Source of the DNA: Lachnospiraceae bacterium YSD2013
Lineage (GTDB): Bacteria > Bacillota > Clostridia > Lachnospirales > Lachnospiraceae
Assembly: GCA_900100895.1 (NCBI GenBank)
Contig: FMTX01000013.1
Span: forward strand, 1 to 64,000
Length of the DNA stretch: 64,000 bases
Direction: 5' to 3'
Each line of letters starts with the position of its first letter. Within the stretch, counting starts at the first letter, position 1. Shown here in pieces: positions 1 through 7,922 of the stretch. The position numbers were made by a program, and so were the translations under genes. The notes under the pieces are model-generated. The model saw only the letters and a list, made by a program, of their open reading frames with translations, did no database searches and was not told where the DNA came from.

Positions 1-190
1 GTATATGATCGGGCATTAGATGTCCTTCGATAATCTCTACTCCTTTATACCCGCATAATTGTTTCAATATTTCCCCTATGCTTGCTCTGTATTGATTATA
101 GATTATTTTTCTCCTATACTTAGGGGTGAACACAATGTGGTACTTACATAGCCATTTTGTGTGTGCTAAACTATTTGCCTTCGTGGCCAT
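1..190 (-). mobile_element. tnpA: IS200/IS605-family transposase TnpA, N-terminal part (cut by window start)
   Basis: The reverse strand from the ATG at 190 gives 63 residues before the window ends. They carry the family hallmarks: KYHIVFTPKYRRK near residue 17 and EGHLMPDHI at 55-63, the start of the HUH metal-binding motif of Y1 single-strand transposases. These enzymes cut and join single-stranded DNA at hairpin ends. The catalytic Tyr lies outside the window, so it cannot be said whether the element is intact. The neighbouring hairpin at 191-258 fits an IS200-type end. Confidence 0.9.
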
Positions 191-258
191 TAAAATCACC
201 TTTCCTTTCACTATATTTCGGCTTGAACAACCTCATTATAGTGGAAAGGTGATTTTTT
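191..258. repeat. IS200-type subterminal hairpin
   Basis: An imperfect inverted repeat lies directly upstream of tnpA: AAAATCACCTTTCC with CACTATA on the left pairs with TATAGTG and GAAAGGTGATTTT on the right, with a three-base bulge. IS200-type elements carry such hairpins at their left end, where they serve as TnpA substrate and as a transcription insulator. The following bases to 345 contain a second small perfect hairpin (CACCCGC-ATA-GCGGGTG, 277-293) and no gene. Confidence 0.7.
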
Positions 259-345
259 TGTATAACAAACACCGCGCACCCGCATAGCGGGTGGTTGATA
301 TTTCGCACGCTTCGCGAGCTCAACAGGGTCACGACCCATAACAAC

Positions 346-373
346 AAAAAAGCGCAGGCATTATGCCTGCGCT
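346..373 (-). terminator. Rho-independent terminator of the uxuA-uxuB operon
   Basis: AGCGCAGGCAT pairs with ATGCCTGCGCT to give an 11-bp GC-rich stem. On the minus strand it is followed by a T-run, 21 nt after the uxuB stop codon. Confidence 0.85.
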
Positions 374-394
374 TTGATGAAGGGTATCTATAAA

Positions 395-2014
395 TTAAAC
401 GTATTTCTTAAGTGTATTAATGATTGCTCCGGGTCCAGCGATGAGCTCCTTGAAATAAGATTCAACCTGCTCGCCGAGGCCTACCTTGTAAAGGTCAGAG
501 CCAAAGATGGTAGCGTCCGAAAGGATAGGTGCAACCTTCTCGTGAATGTCTGTGTCGCCAAACTTGATGTCTGCTACGTAAGGACGAAGCTTCTCAAGTA
601 AGGGGTCGGAACTGGGCTCAAATGCCTTGCCCTCATCATTAATGCCCATTAAGTATCTTAACCAGCCTGCGAATACAAGGGGAATCATCTTAAGGTCGGA
701 AGCCTTTAAGTCATCACGCTTCTCATAAGCCTTGATGGTCTCGCCGAAGCGGATACCAACCTTCTGCGAAGTATCCGTAGCGATTCTCCAGGGCGAGTCG
801 GGCATGAAGGGATTAGGAATACGAAGCTTTACAACCTCGTCGATAAACTTCTTGGGATCGAGCACTCCGGGATTAACTACTACCGGAAGGCCTTCTTCGT
901 AACCGATGCGCTCTACGAGTTTCTTAAGCACCGGATTCTCCATTTCCTTAGAGATGAGCTGATAGTCGAGTAAGCATCCATATACTGCAAGAGCGGTGTG
1001 AAGAGGATTGAGGCAGGTACATACCTTCATCTTCTCAACTCGGTCAACGGTCTCGCGCTCGGTGTAGATAACGCCTACCTTATCAAGTGCAACCTTGCCG
1101 TTAGGAAATGCATCTTCGATTACAAGATACTGGCACTCCTCAGCGTTAACAAAAGGCGCTACGTAAGTGTTCTTGGAAGTGATGGCGGGCTCAAGCTCCT
1201 GAATACCGTCATCAATCAAAATCTTTTCAACAGACGCGTCGGGTCTGGGTGTAATCTTATCAATCATGGACCAGGGGAAGGAAACCTTGGACTTGTCCTC
1301 AACGTACTTAACAAAGTCTTCGCTTACCAATCCGTTCTCTGCCCATGCCTTGGCAAAAGAAGAAACCGCATCAAAAAGCTTGTCTCCGTTATGAGAGCAG
1401 TTGTCCATGCTGACCATAGCTACGGGAAGCTGTCCTGCCTTAAATCTTCTGTAAAGAAGGGCGCTTACCTTACCCATATAGCTCTCAGCCTTCTCGGGGC
1501 CGTTCTTAAAGTCTGCTGCAACACCGAGGGCAACCTGACCTGCAGCGTTCTTAAGGCTGTAACCCTTCTCGGTAATGGTGAAGCTTACCATCTTAAGTGA
1601 AGGGCTTTCAAATATCTCGTAAAGTCTGCTGTAGTCATCCTTATTGTCGGGATCTACGGTTAAGTACTCAACGATGCTTCCGATTACTGCCTTGTCAACA
1701 GTTCCGTTAGCCTTCAAAGTAACGTCTATACCGATACCGTCATGAGGACGATACATCTTATCAATGATTTCATAGTCAAAGCCTTCTGCAGCGATAAGAC
1801 CTGTGGTCTCGATTCCTTTATCAAGAAGCTCTTCCTGAAGGGCCGCCTGAAATGCTCTGAAAATATTGCCGGCACCGAAGTGAATCCACTCAGGCTTAGC
1901 CAGTGTAGCTGCCTTAACCGCATCACGGTCATAGTTCCATACTCTGTAGCCCTTGTCCTGCCAGGCTTTTTTATTGTCCAATACGCTTTTCTGCGATAAT
2001 TTAAGTTCTGCCAC
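395..2014 (-). CDS. uxuB: Fructuronate reductase / mannitol dehydrogenase family protein
   Basis: This 539-residue protein belongs to the long-chain mannitol dehydrogenase family, with an N-terminal NAD-binding segment (WIHFGAGNIFRAFQ, about 42-55) and the usual length of about 500-540. Fructuronate reductase interconverts D-fructuronate and D-mannonate with NAD(H) in the cytoplasm. The gene lies 5 nt after uxuA, whose enzyme acts on D-mannonate, so a hexuronate role is preferred over mannitol or tagaturonate metabolism. The pair would feed pectin- or glucuronoxylan-derived uronic acids into the Entner-Doudoroff route. Substrate assignment rests on context. Confidence 0.85.
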   Translation of the reverse strand: MAELKLSQKSVLDNKKAWQDKGYRVWNYDRDAVKAATLAKPEWIHFGAGNIFRAFQAALQEELLDKGIETTGLIAAEGFDYEIIDKMYRPHDGIGIDVTLKANGTVDKAVIGSIVEYLTVDPDNKDDYSRLYEIFESPSLKMVSFTITEKGYSLKNAAGQVALGVAADFKNGPEKAESYMGKVSALLYRRFKAGQLPVAMVSMDNCSHNGDKLFDAVSSFAKAWAENGLVSEDFVKYVEDKSKVSFPWSMIDKITPRPDASVEKILIDDGIQELEPAITSKNTYVAPFVNAEECQYLVIEDAFPNGKVALDKVGVIYTERETVDRVEKMKVCTCLNPLHTALAVYGCLLDYQLISKEMENPVLKKLVERIGYEEGLPVVVNPGVLDPKKFIDEVVKLRIPNPFMPDSPWRIATDTSQKVGIRFGETIKAYEKRDDLKASDLKMIPLVFAGWLRYLMGINDEGKAFEPSSDPLLEKLRPYVADIKFGDTDIHEKVAPILSDATIFGSDLYKVGLGEQVESYFKELIAGPGAIINTLKKYV

Positions 2015-2019
2015 GTCTC

Positions 2020-3090
2020 TTACCTCTTATTGCTCTTTTCAATAGCTTCCCAAAGTCCGTTTAAGTATGTCGCACCGAGTGCTCTGTCATAAAGACCGTA
2101 GCCGGGAAGTGCAACCTCACCCCAGATCATACGACCGTGGTCGGGTCTGATGGGGCCGTCGAAGCCTATATCGTAAAGAGCCTTCATAATCTCATACATA
2201 TCGAAGGTGCCGTCCGAAGAAAGATGTGCGGACTCCTCGAAGTCTGTGGGAGAGTTGAACTTAAGGTTTCTTACATGTGCAAAATGAATACGTCCCTTAA
2301 GAGAACGAATCATGTCGGGAAGGTCATTCTCAAGGTTAGTGCCGTATGAACCTGAGCAGAAGGTGACACCGTTGTGAGGGTTGTCAACCATCTTCATCAT
2401 GCGGAGAATGTTCTCTTTATTAATGATAATACGGGGAAGTCCGAATACGCTCCATGCGGGATCGTCGGGATGAATCGCCATATTGATGTCGTACTTGTCA
2501 CATACGGGCATAATGCGCTCGAGGAAGTACTTAAGGTTCTCAAAGAGCTTTTCATTGTCGATGTCTTTGTACATCTCGAAGAGTTCCTTGATCTTAGCCA
2601 TTCTCTCAGGCTCCCAGCCGGGCATTACGTGACCGTTACTGTCATTCTTAATGCTGTCAAACATCTGCTCGGGCTTGATAGCGTCGATAGCTGCCTGATT
2701 GTAAGCAAGAACTGTGGAACCGTCGGGACGCTTTCTTGCAAGCTCGGTTCTGGTCCAGTCGAAAACGGGCATGAAGTTGTAGCATACCATATGAATGTCT
2801 TCCTGACCGAGACGCTCCAACGTCTTGATGTAATTCTCAATGTGCTCTTCTCTCTCGGGAGAGCCGATCTTGATGGCATCGGAAATGTTAACGCTCTCGA
2901 TACCCGCAATCTTAAGACCTGCGTCTTCTACTTCTTTCTTAAGTGCACGAATATCTTCAAGCTCCCAAGCTTCACCGGGAACGGTGTCGTAAAGGGTGGT
3001 GATAACTCCCTTAACGCCGGGTACCTGTCTTATCTGTTCAAGGGTTACGGAATCGTGCTTGCTTCCGAACCATCTTAATGTCATCTGCAT
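2020..3090 (-). CDS. uxuA: Mannonate dehydratase
   Basis: This 356-residue protein opens with MQMTLRWFGSKHDSVTLEQIRQ, typical of UxuA, and carries the metal-site segments MAIHPDDP (about 214-221) and FAHVRNLK. It dehydrates D-mannonate to 2-keto-3-deoxygluconate using a divalent metal. The length matches the family. It is the first gene of a two-gene minus-strand operon with uxuB and is divergent from an AraC-type regulator. Confidence 0.95.
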   Translation of the reverse strand: MQMTLRWFGSKHDSVTLEQIRQVPGVKGVITTLYDTVPGEAWELEDIRALKKEVEDAGLKIAGIESVNISDAIKIGSPEREEHIENYIKTLERLGQEDIHMVCYNFMPVFDWTRTELARKRPDGSTVLAYNQAAIDAIKPEQMFDSIKNDSNGHVMPGWEPERMAKIKELFEMYKDIDNEKLFENLKYFLERIMPVCDKYDINMAIHPDDPAWSVFGLPRIIINKENILRMMKMVDNPHNGVTFCSGSYGTNLENDLPDMIRSLKGRIHFAHVRNLKFNSPTDFEESAHLSSDGTFDMYEIMKALYDIGFDGPIRPDHGRMIWGEVALPGYGLYDRALGATYLNGLWEAIEKSNKR

Positions 3091-3132
3091 ATCTTATATC
3101 CTCCATATGACTGCTGCCTTGACTATCATAAT

Positions 3133-3154
3133 AGCGCGTACCCCTTTGCGCGCT
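3133..3154. promoter_or_regulatory. Inverted repeat in the uxuA/AraC intergenic region, candidate operator
   Basis: AGCGCG and CGCGCT form a perfect 6-bp inverted repeat with a 10-bp spacer. It sits just upstream of a possible minus-strand -10 (TATTAT, complement of 3128-3133) for uxuA. Its place suggests a binding site for the divergent AraC-type protein or another hexuronate regulator. This is inference from position only. Confidence 0.4.
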
Positions 3155-3226
3155 GTTAATCCTCTATTTCGTATTAATTGTAATTTCAGCCCGAAAAAAC
3201 TTAAAGCATAAGTTTTGTTGTTAACA

Positions 3227-3255
3227 TTGTAAAAGTTGCTGTATTGTAATATAAT
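3227..3255 (+). promoter_or_regulatory. Promoter of the AraC-type regulator
   Basis: TTGTAA (3227-3232) and TATAAT (3250-3255) are separated by exactly 17 bp, about 20 nt before the AAAGGAG ribosome binding site of the AraC-type gene. Confidence 0.65.
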
Positions 3256-3276
3256 CATCCCAAAGGAGATTTAGAG

Positions 3277-4143
3277 ATGAAAAAGCAAGAGCTTATTACC
3301 CCCTTTTCCACAAGACAATACATGTTCTCCCGCGACTATGAAATATATTACTACAGCGATATGCCGGGCACAACGGTCAATAAGCACAGCCACGACTATT
3401 ACGAGTTCTATTTCTTTCTCGAGGGCAACATCAACATAAACGTCTCCGGCAAGCCCATCAAGCTTAAGCCCGGTGACTTAATCCTTATTCCGCCCGGAGT
3501 GGAGCATTGTCCCGAGTATCTCGACGACGTGACTCCCTACAAGCGTTTCGTCTTATGGATAAGCGCCGATTACTACAATAAGCTTCTCGCTGCATCACCC
3601 GACTACGGTTACATAGTCGATACCGTGAAGACTACGCACTCTTACCGTTTTGCTAACGACGTACTTGCTTTTAACGAGATACGTTCCGCGCTCTTTAATA
3701 TCACAGCCGAAGTCAAGGGCAACCGTTTCGGCAAGGACGCCAAGGTCTCTCTGCAGATCAACGATCTCCTCCTTACCCTTAACCGTATGACCTACGAAAA
3801 GGTCACCGTCGGCGTATCGGGTACCAAGGGAAGACTTTCCAACATCATCAACGACTACGTAATGTTTCACCTTGACGAGGACTTGTCCCTCGAACGCCTC
3901 GAGCGCGAGTTCTTCGTAAGCAAGTACCACATCGAGCACGTGTTCAAAGAAGACTACGGCATCTCCCTTCACAAGTTCATCCAGATGAAACGTCTCTACG
4001 CCTGCCGCGACGCCATAGGAAGCGGTAAGCCCATTCAAGAGACCTTCCCCTTGTACGGCTTCAACGACTACTCCGTATTCTTCAGAGCTTTCAAGAAAGA
4101 ATTCGGCATGAGCCCCAAGGAATACCAGATGGTACAGCGTTAA
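3277..4143 (+). CDS. AraC-family transcriptional regulator with cupin sensor domain
   Basis: This 288-residue protein has an N-terminal cupin-like sensor (SHDYYEFYFFLEG, then KLKPGDLILIPPGVEH, about residues 38-75). The C-terminal AraC DNA-binding region has two helix-turn-helix units (LERLEREFFVSKYHIEHVFKEDYG and the GFNDYSVFFRAFKKEFGMSPKEY end motif). It is divergent from uxuA-uxuB and probably senses a sugar or uronate and controls that operon. The start is supported by AAAGGAG 9 nt upstream. The ligand is not known. Confidence 0.9.
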   Translation: MKKQELITPFSTRQYMFSRDYEIYYYSDMPGTTVNKHSHDYYEFYFFLEGNININVSGKPIKLKPGDLILIPPGVEHCPEYLDDVTPYKRFVLWISADYYNKLLAASPDYGYIVDTVKTTHSYRFANDVLAFNEIRSALFNITAEVKGNRFGKDAKVSLQINDLLLTLNRMTYEKVTVGVSGTKGRLSNIINDYVMFHLDEDLSLERLEREFFVSKYHIEHVFKEDYGISLHKFIQMKRLYACRDAIGSGKPIQETFPLYGFNDYSVFFRAFKKEFGMSPKEYQMVQR

Positions 4144-4212
4144 CTATTTTAAGCAAAACATGTCCAGCCGCGGTGGCAAATAATCGGTGCACTTTCTTTT
4201 ACCGCACATGAC

Positions 4213-4251
4213 AAAAGCCTTCATCCGACTCACTCGGTTGAAGGCTTTTTT
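4213..4251. terminator. Bidirectional terminator between the AraC gene and the biosynthetic operon
   Basis: AAAAGCCTTCA pairs with TGAAGGCTTTT around a CCGA/TCGG inner stem, with A/T runs on both sides. It ends the plus-strand AraC gene and the long minus-strand PKS/NRPS operon. Confidence 0.85.
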
Positions 4252-4252
4252 A

Positions 4253-4654
4253 TCAGGCATTACAGTGTACGTATGTCCCTTCGCAGTATACTGTGTTGTC
4301 CAGTACCAGCGAAACGTGACCTCGGTACAGTTTGCCGAATTTCTCTATTAAGTTGACTTTAACGGAAAAGTCCCGGTCAAGATTGTCGTATATATCTTCA
4401 TTGAGACTGAAGTCTTCTATTGAAGCCAAATACCGTTTGCACTCTCCGTCGCTTGTTATGTAGAATTTCTCCGCCGTCTGTCCCAGGAGTTCCATGAAGA
4501 CCAGTGGCGGTATAAATCCGCCCTCCTCTCTGTAGTAATCGTCGGCCGAAAAGTTCGCCGTGAATTCGCCTTTAGATGCATCTGCGTCCACATTGGAAAC
4601 GCTCATTTTCATGGGATAAGACTGCGTTTGATTTAAAATCGCTGTATCATTCAT
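4253..4654 (-). CDS. Hot-dog-fold dehydratase-like protein lacking the catalytic His
   Basis: This 133-residue protein resembles 3-hydroxyacyl-ACP dehydratases. The segment FIPPLVFMELLGQTAE matches the FabZ/FabA helix containing the active-site Glu (E55 here). The partner His found in the HFP motif of active enzymes is replaced around Y41-R42. Its start overlaps the end of the complete FabZ-like gene by 8 bp, implying translational coupling and perhaps a heterodimer, as for the ApeI/ApeP pair of aryl polyene systems. It is the last gene of the biosynthetic operon. An inactive structural partner or a specificity subunit is the likeliest role. Confidence 0.65.
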   Translation of the reverse strand: MNDTAILNQTQSYPMKMSVSNVDADASKGEFTANFSADDYYREEGGFIPPLVFMELLGQTAEKFYITSDGECKRYLASIEDFSLNEDIYDNLDRDFSVKVNLIEKFGKLYRGHVSLVLDNTVYCEGTYVHCNA

Positions 4655-5078
4655 CGCTCTCGTTTACGTCCACAAAATTGTATGCCAGTTCTGCGCTTGC
4701 GACCACTTTGTCGTCGACTTTGGCCACTGCGTTTATTGTTGCTTTGTTACCAAGGTGTACCACTACGCTGCACTCTATTATGAGCTGATCGCCGGGTATA
4801 ACCATTCTTTTAAACTTAGCCTTATTGACACTTATTACAAATCCGCGCTTGCCGGGCATATCAAATAGGAATCCGCCTATCTGGGCCATGGTCTCTATTA
4901 TCATGACCGCCGGCATTACGGGTTCGTCAGGGAAGTGTCCCTGGAAATAGGGTTCATTAACAGTAACATTCTTTAATCCGACCACCTTGTTTTCCTTCTC
5001 AAGGCTGACTATTCTATCGACCATAAGAAAAGGAAACCTGTGTGGCAATATGCCATATATATCTCGAATCTTTAACAT
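4647..5078 (-). CDS. FabZ-like 3-hydroxyacyl-ACP dehydratase
   Basis: This 143-residue protein has the FabZ pattern YGILPHRFPFLMVD at 8-21, then the catalytic pair H48 (YFQGHFPDEPVMP) and E62 (MIIETMAQ). It would dehydrate 3-hydroxyacyl-ACP to trans-2-enoyl-ACP during each round of chain extension. It lies in the PKS operon next to the malonyl transacylase. No enoyl reductase gene is present, so the double bonds it makes should persist in a polyene chain. A role in primary fatty acid synthesis is less likely given the operon. Confidence 0.85.
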   Translation of the reverse strand: MLKIRDIYGILPHRFPFLMVDRIVSLEKENKVVGLKNVTVNEPYFQGHFPDEPVMPAVMIIETMAQIGGFLFDMPGKRGFVISVNKAKFKRMVIPGDQLIIECSVVVHLGNKATINAVAKVDDKVVASAELAYNFVDVNESDE

Positions 5079-5094
5079 AATAATTTTATCCTCC

Positions 5095-6015
5095 CTATGC
5101 TCCGTTTACGAATTGTCCGAAATCTTCGGAGTTACTCATGAGCCAGACTTTTTTCTTTCGATCGAAGCCCTTGATGAGACTTGCCATAATCTTGTTTACT
5201 CCGACTTCGGCAATCTTAACGTCTTCATTACTCAGTAACTGTTTCATGCAATCGACCCACTTGACGGTGTTTACACACTGGTTAATTACGTCTTCCCTGA
5301 TTTCTTCCGGGTCGTCGCTGTATCCGCCCTTACAATTTAAAAGTATCTTGCATTCAGGCTTCTTAAACTCAAGTGAATCTACAAACTCCTTAAAGGCATC
5401 TACCATGGGTGCCATCATGTATGTATGGAAAGCGTTGCTTACTTTAATCTCAACGACCTTCATTGCGCCCGCATCTTTAAGTTTTTGAACCGCTAAGTTT
5501 ACGTCCTCTTCTTTACCTCCTATCACATATTGTATGGGTGAATTTTCAAGAGCTATGCTGACCTTGCCCGAAGACTCGTTGACTTCGTCGCAGATCCTTT
5601 GAACCGTCTCACGGTCAAGTCCCACAGCTGTTGCAAGTTTACCCGATTCGTTTATGCCGCTCATAAGCTCGGCTCGCTTTTTGACAAGTCTGAATAAGTC
5701 CACTGTCGATATCACACCTGCCGCCGCTATGGCTGACAGTTGCCCAAGGCTGTGACCGGCTACCACGTCCGGCTTAATGCCTCTTTTCTCAAGCAGTTTC
5801 GCGTATGCCATGTTCATGGTGGTTACGCTTATCTGCGTATTTAGCGTCTGTTTAAGTTCTTCTTCTGTTGCATCTCTGCACAGGGCTCTTATGTCTCGCC
5901 CCGTAACTTCGCTCGCTTCATCAAATACTTCCGAAACATCTGCTTCGTTTTCTTTTATCAGATTGTACATTCCCTCTTTCTGGCTGCCTTGCCCGGGAAA
6001 TAAGTAAACTATCAT
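5095..6015 (-). CDS. Malonyl-CoA:ACP transacylase (FabD-like)
   Basis: This 306-residue protein begins MIVYLFPGQGSQKEGM and has the acyltransferase nucleophile motif VVAGHSLGQLSA (S89). Length and motifs match FabD. It loads malonyl units from CoA onto the ACP of this operon. It probably serves the dedicated PKS together with the AccDA fusion at the other end of the operon rather than general fatty acid synthesis. Confidence 0.9.
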   Translation of the reverse strand: MIVYLFPGQGSQKEGMYNLIKENEADVSEVFDEASEVTGRDIRALCRDATEEELKQTLNTQISVTTMNMAYAKLLEKRGIKPDVVAGHSLGQLSAIAAAGVISTVDLFRLVKKRAELMSGINESGKLATAVGLDRETVQRICDEVNESSGKVSIALENSPIQYVIGGKEEDVNLAVQKLKDAGAMKVVEIKVSNAFHTYMMAPMVDAFKEFVDSLEFKKPECKILLNCKGGYSDDPEEIREDVINQCVNTVKWVDCMKQLLSNEDVKIAEVGVNKIMASLIKGFDRKKKVWLMSNSEDFGQFVNGA

Positions 6016-6084
6016 ATCATGTTTCTCTCCTTTTTGTCGTGCCGCAAGAGGCCCTCCGGAGTGGCCCCCCGCACCACATTTATG

Positions 6085-7002
6085 TTATTTTTTCTGATAA
6101 ACCTTAGGATAAATAACGGATATCGCTATCGTCGTCACTACAGCGACCGCCACTATTCCAAGAATTATGCCGTAGGTACCGACCTCTTTGCCGAACATCT
6201 TTGATGTGAAGCCGAAGAGATCTCTTATTGTCTGAGCGAATGAACCTTCATCCACTCCGCCGATACCCGCGTCGATGTGATCGAGTACCGGATTCAAAAC
6301 TCCGTTTCTGAACAAAACGGTTATTCCGTTGCCGGGGAAGAGGTTACAAACCGTCTGTACTCCGGGTGAGAATGTGGAAAGCGGTATGTATGCGCCGGTG
6401 ATAAATCCGGTTGCCGCACAAAGGATACCCATAAATGCTCCCGTTGCCGTCGTAGTCTTTAAGAAAATAATGATTATCATAAAGAGCGATGTGCTGGAAA
6501 GGGTACCGAGGAAGGCTATGGCGTAGAGCTTAAGCACTCCCACTGCAGTCAAGTATGTTGCGCCCTGGCCAAACATTATTACGAGTCCTATCGTCATAAC
6601 CGCCGACGTCATGATAAACGCCGAGATTGCCGATGCCGTGAAGTAAGCAAGTATGATTTCCACACGGCTCATGGGTGTTGAGCATATGTCGCTGTCCACT
6701 TTGTTTTCCTTATCCTTAACTATGGTTATGAGGCTTTGGTAAGGTACGGTAATCATTGATGTTCCGAGCAAGCTTGTAAGTAACAAACCGCTTACGAACA
6801 TGTCCACATCCGAACTCTTAACGAGGTCGCCGAGTTCCTTGGCCGCGTCCATAATGGGAGCCACATAACTGTTCTTTAAGAACAAAAGGTAAAGAATGAA
6901 TACTATAATCGGTGTAAGCATCGAGAAGAATATCGCCTGCTTATCCTTGAAATATACGAGTAAGTTTCTTCTTGTTAATCCCCAGTATCTTCTGAATTTC
7001 AT
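6085..7002 (-). CDS. ABC-2 type transporter permease
   Basis: This 305-residue membrane protein has a cytoplasmic N-terminus, a first transmembrane segment near 28-45 (FFSMLTPIIVFILYLLFL), four central hydrophobic segments and one near the C-terminus. This is the DrrB/ABC-2 permease layout, with a large extracytoplasmic loop after the first segment. It overlaps the ATPase gene by one base and forms an exporter with it. Its position inside the PKS/NRPS operon suggests export of, or self-protection from, the product. Confidence 0.85.
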   Translation of the reverse strand: MKFRRYWGLTRRNLLVYFKDKQAIFFSMLTPIIVFILYLLFLKNSYVAPIMDAAKELGDLVKSSDVDMFVSGLLLTSLLGTSMITVPYQSLITIVKDKENKVDSDICSTPMSRVEIILAYFTASAISAFIMTSAVMTIGLVIMFGQGATYLTAVGVLKLYAIAFLGTLSSTSLFMIIIIFLKTTTATGAFMGILCAATGFITGAYIPLSTFSPGVQTVCNLFPGNGITVLFRNGVLNPVLDHIDAGIGGVDEGSFAQTIRDLFGFTSKMFGKEVGTYGIILGIVAVAVVTTIAISVIYPKVYQKK

Positions 7003-7898
7003 TATTCAAGCTCCTTTCCGGTAAGGTTTAAGAACACGTCGTCCATGCTGCCTTTCAATACTTCAAAGTCTCTTACGAAGTCCTTGTTTCTGCATAAGAA
7101 CTCGTTTATACCCTCGTCAAAGAAAATGTTGTAATGATCCGCCACGTATTCGTACTTAAGTCCTCCGCATATAGCCTCGATGTTTTCTACCCTCGGGGTG
7201 TACCACATCACGCGGCTCTTTGCGTGTTTGGTCTTAAGGTTGACGGGAGTATCCTGGGCAATGATCTTGCCTTTGTCCAGGATAACCACATGATCTGCGT
7301 CTCTCGTCTCTTCCATATAATGGGTGGTAAGGAATAGGGTTATCTTTTCTTTTTTTCTAAGCTCCTCAATGTAGTTCCACACTATCTGTCTTGACTTCGG
7401 ATCAAGTCCGGTAGTGGGCTCATCCAGGAAAAGAATCTGCGGATGATTGATGAGTGCTCTGACTATATCCACGCGCCTTCTTTGGCCGCCGGAGAGCTTT
7501 TCGTAGTTCCTGTTCCAGATATCTTTGAGTTCAAAAGAATCCATAAAGGGCTCTAATCTCTCCATTGCCTGCTTCTTGGTAAGTCCGTAGTAAGAAGCTC
7601 TTGTAAGAAGGTTTTCCTTGACCGTAAGCTTTGCGTCCAAAACGGAGTTCTGGAACACTATGCCTACTCTGTTTCTGATTTCGTCGTCTTCTTTGCCTAA
7701 CTTGTAGCCTAAGAGAGTAACGTCTCCGTCAGTCTTGGAAAGAGTGGTGCAAAGCATATTGATGGTTGTTGACTTGCCGGCGCCGTTCTCACCAAGGAAG
7801 GTAAAGAATTCGCCCTGCTCGACATCAAAGGAAATATGGTCTACCGCAAGATGTTCTTTATACTTTTTTGTCAGTCCGTTTACTGATATCGCTTTCAT
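7002..7898 (-). CDS. ABC transporter ATP-binding protein (DrrA-like)
   Basis: This 298-residue ATPase shows Walker A (GENGAGKST, about 36-44), the Q-loop, the signature LSGGQRRR, Walker B with D-loop (ILFLDEPTTGLD) and the H-loop (LTTHYMEE). A C-terminal extension follows, as in daunorubicin-type exporters. It pairs with the overlapping ABC-2 permease and follows the NRPS gene by 24 nt. Confidence 0.9.
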   Translation of the reverse strand: MKAISVNGLTKKYKEHLAVDHISFDVEQGEFFTFLGENGAGKSTTINMLCTTLSKTDGDVTLLGYKLGKEDDEIRNRVGIVFQNSVLDAKLTVKENLLTRASYYGLTKKQAMERLEPFMDSFELKDIWNRNYEKLSGGQRRRVDIVRALINHPQILFLDEPTTGLDPKSRQIVWNYIEELRKKEKITLFLTTHYMEETRDADHVVILDKGKIIAQDTPVNLKTKHAKSRVMWYTPRVENIEAICGGLKYEYVADHYNIFFDEGINEFLCRNKDFVRDFEVLKGSMDDVFLNLTGKELE

Positions 7899-7922
7899 TT
7901 GTTCCTCCTGTAATCAAAAGCA

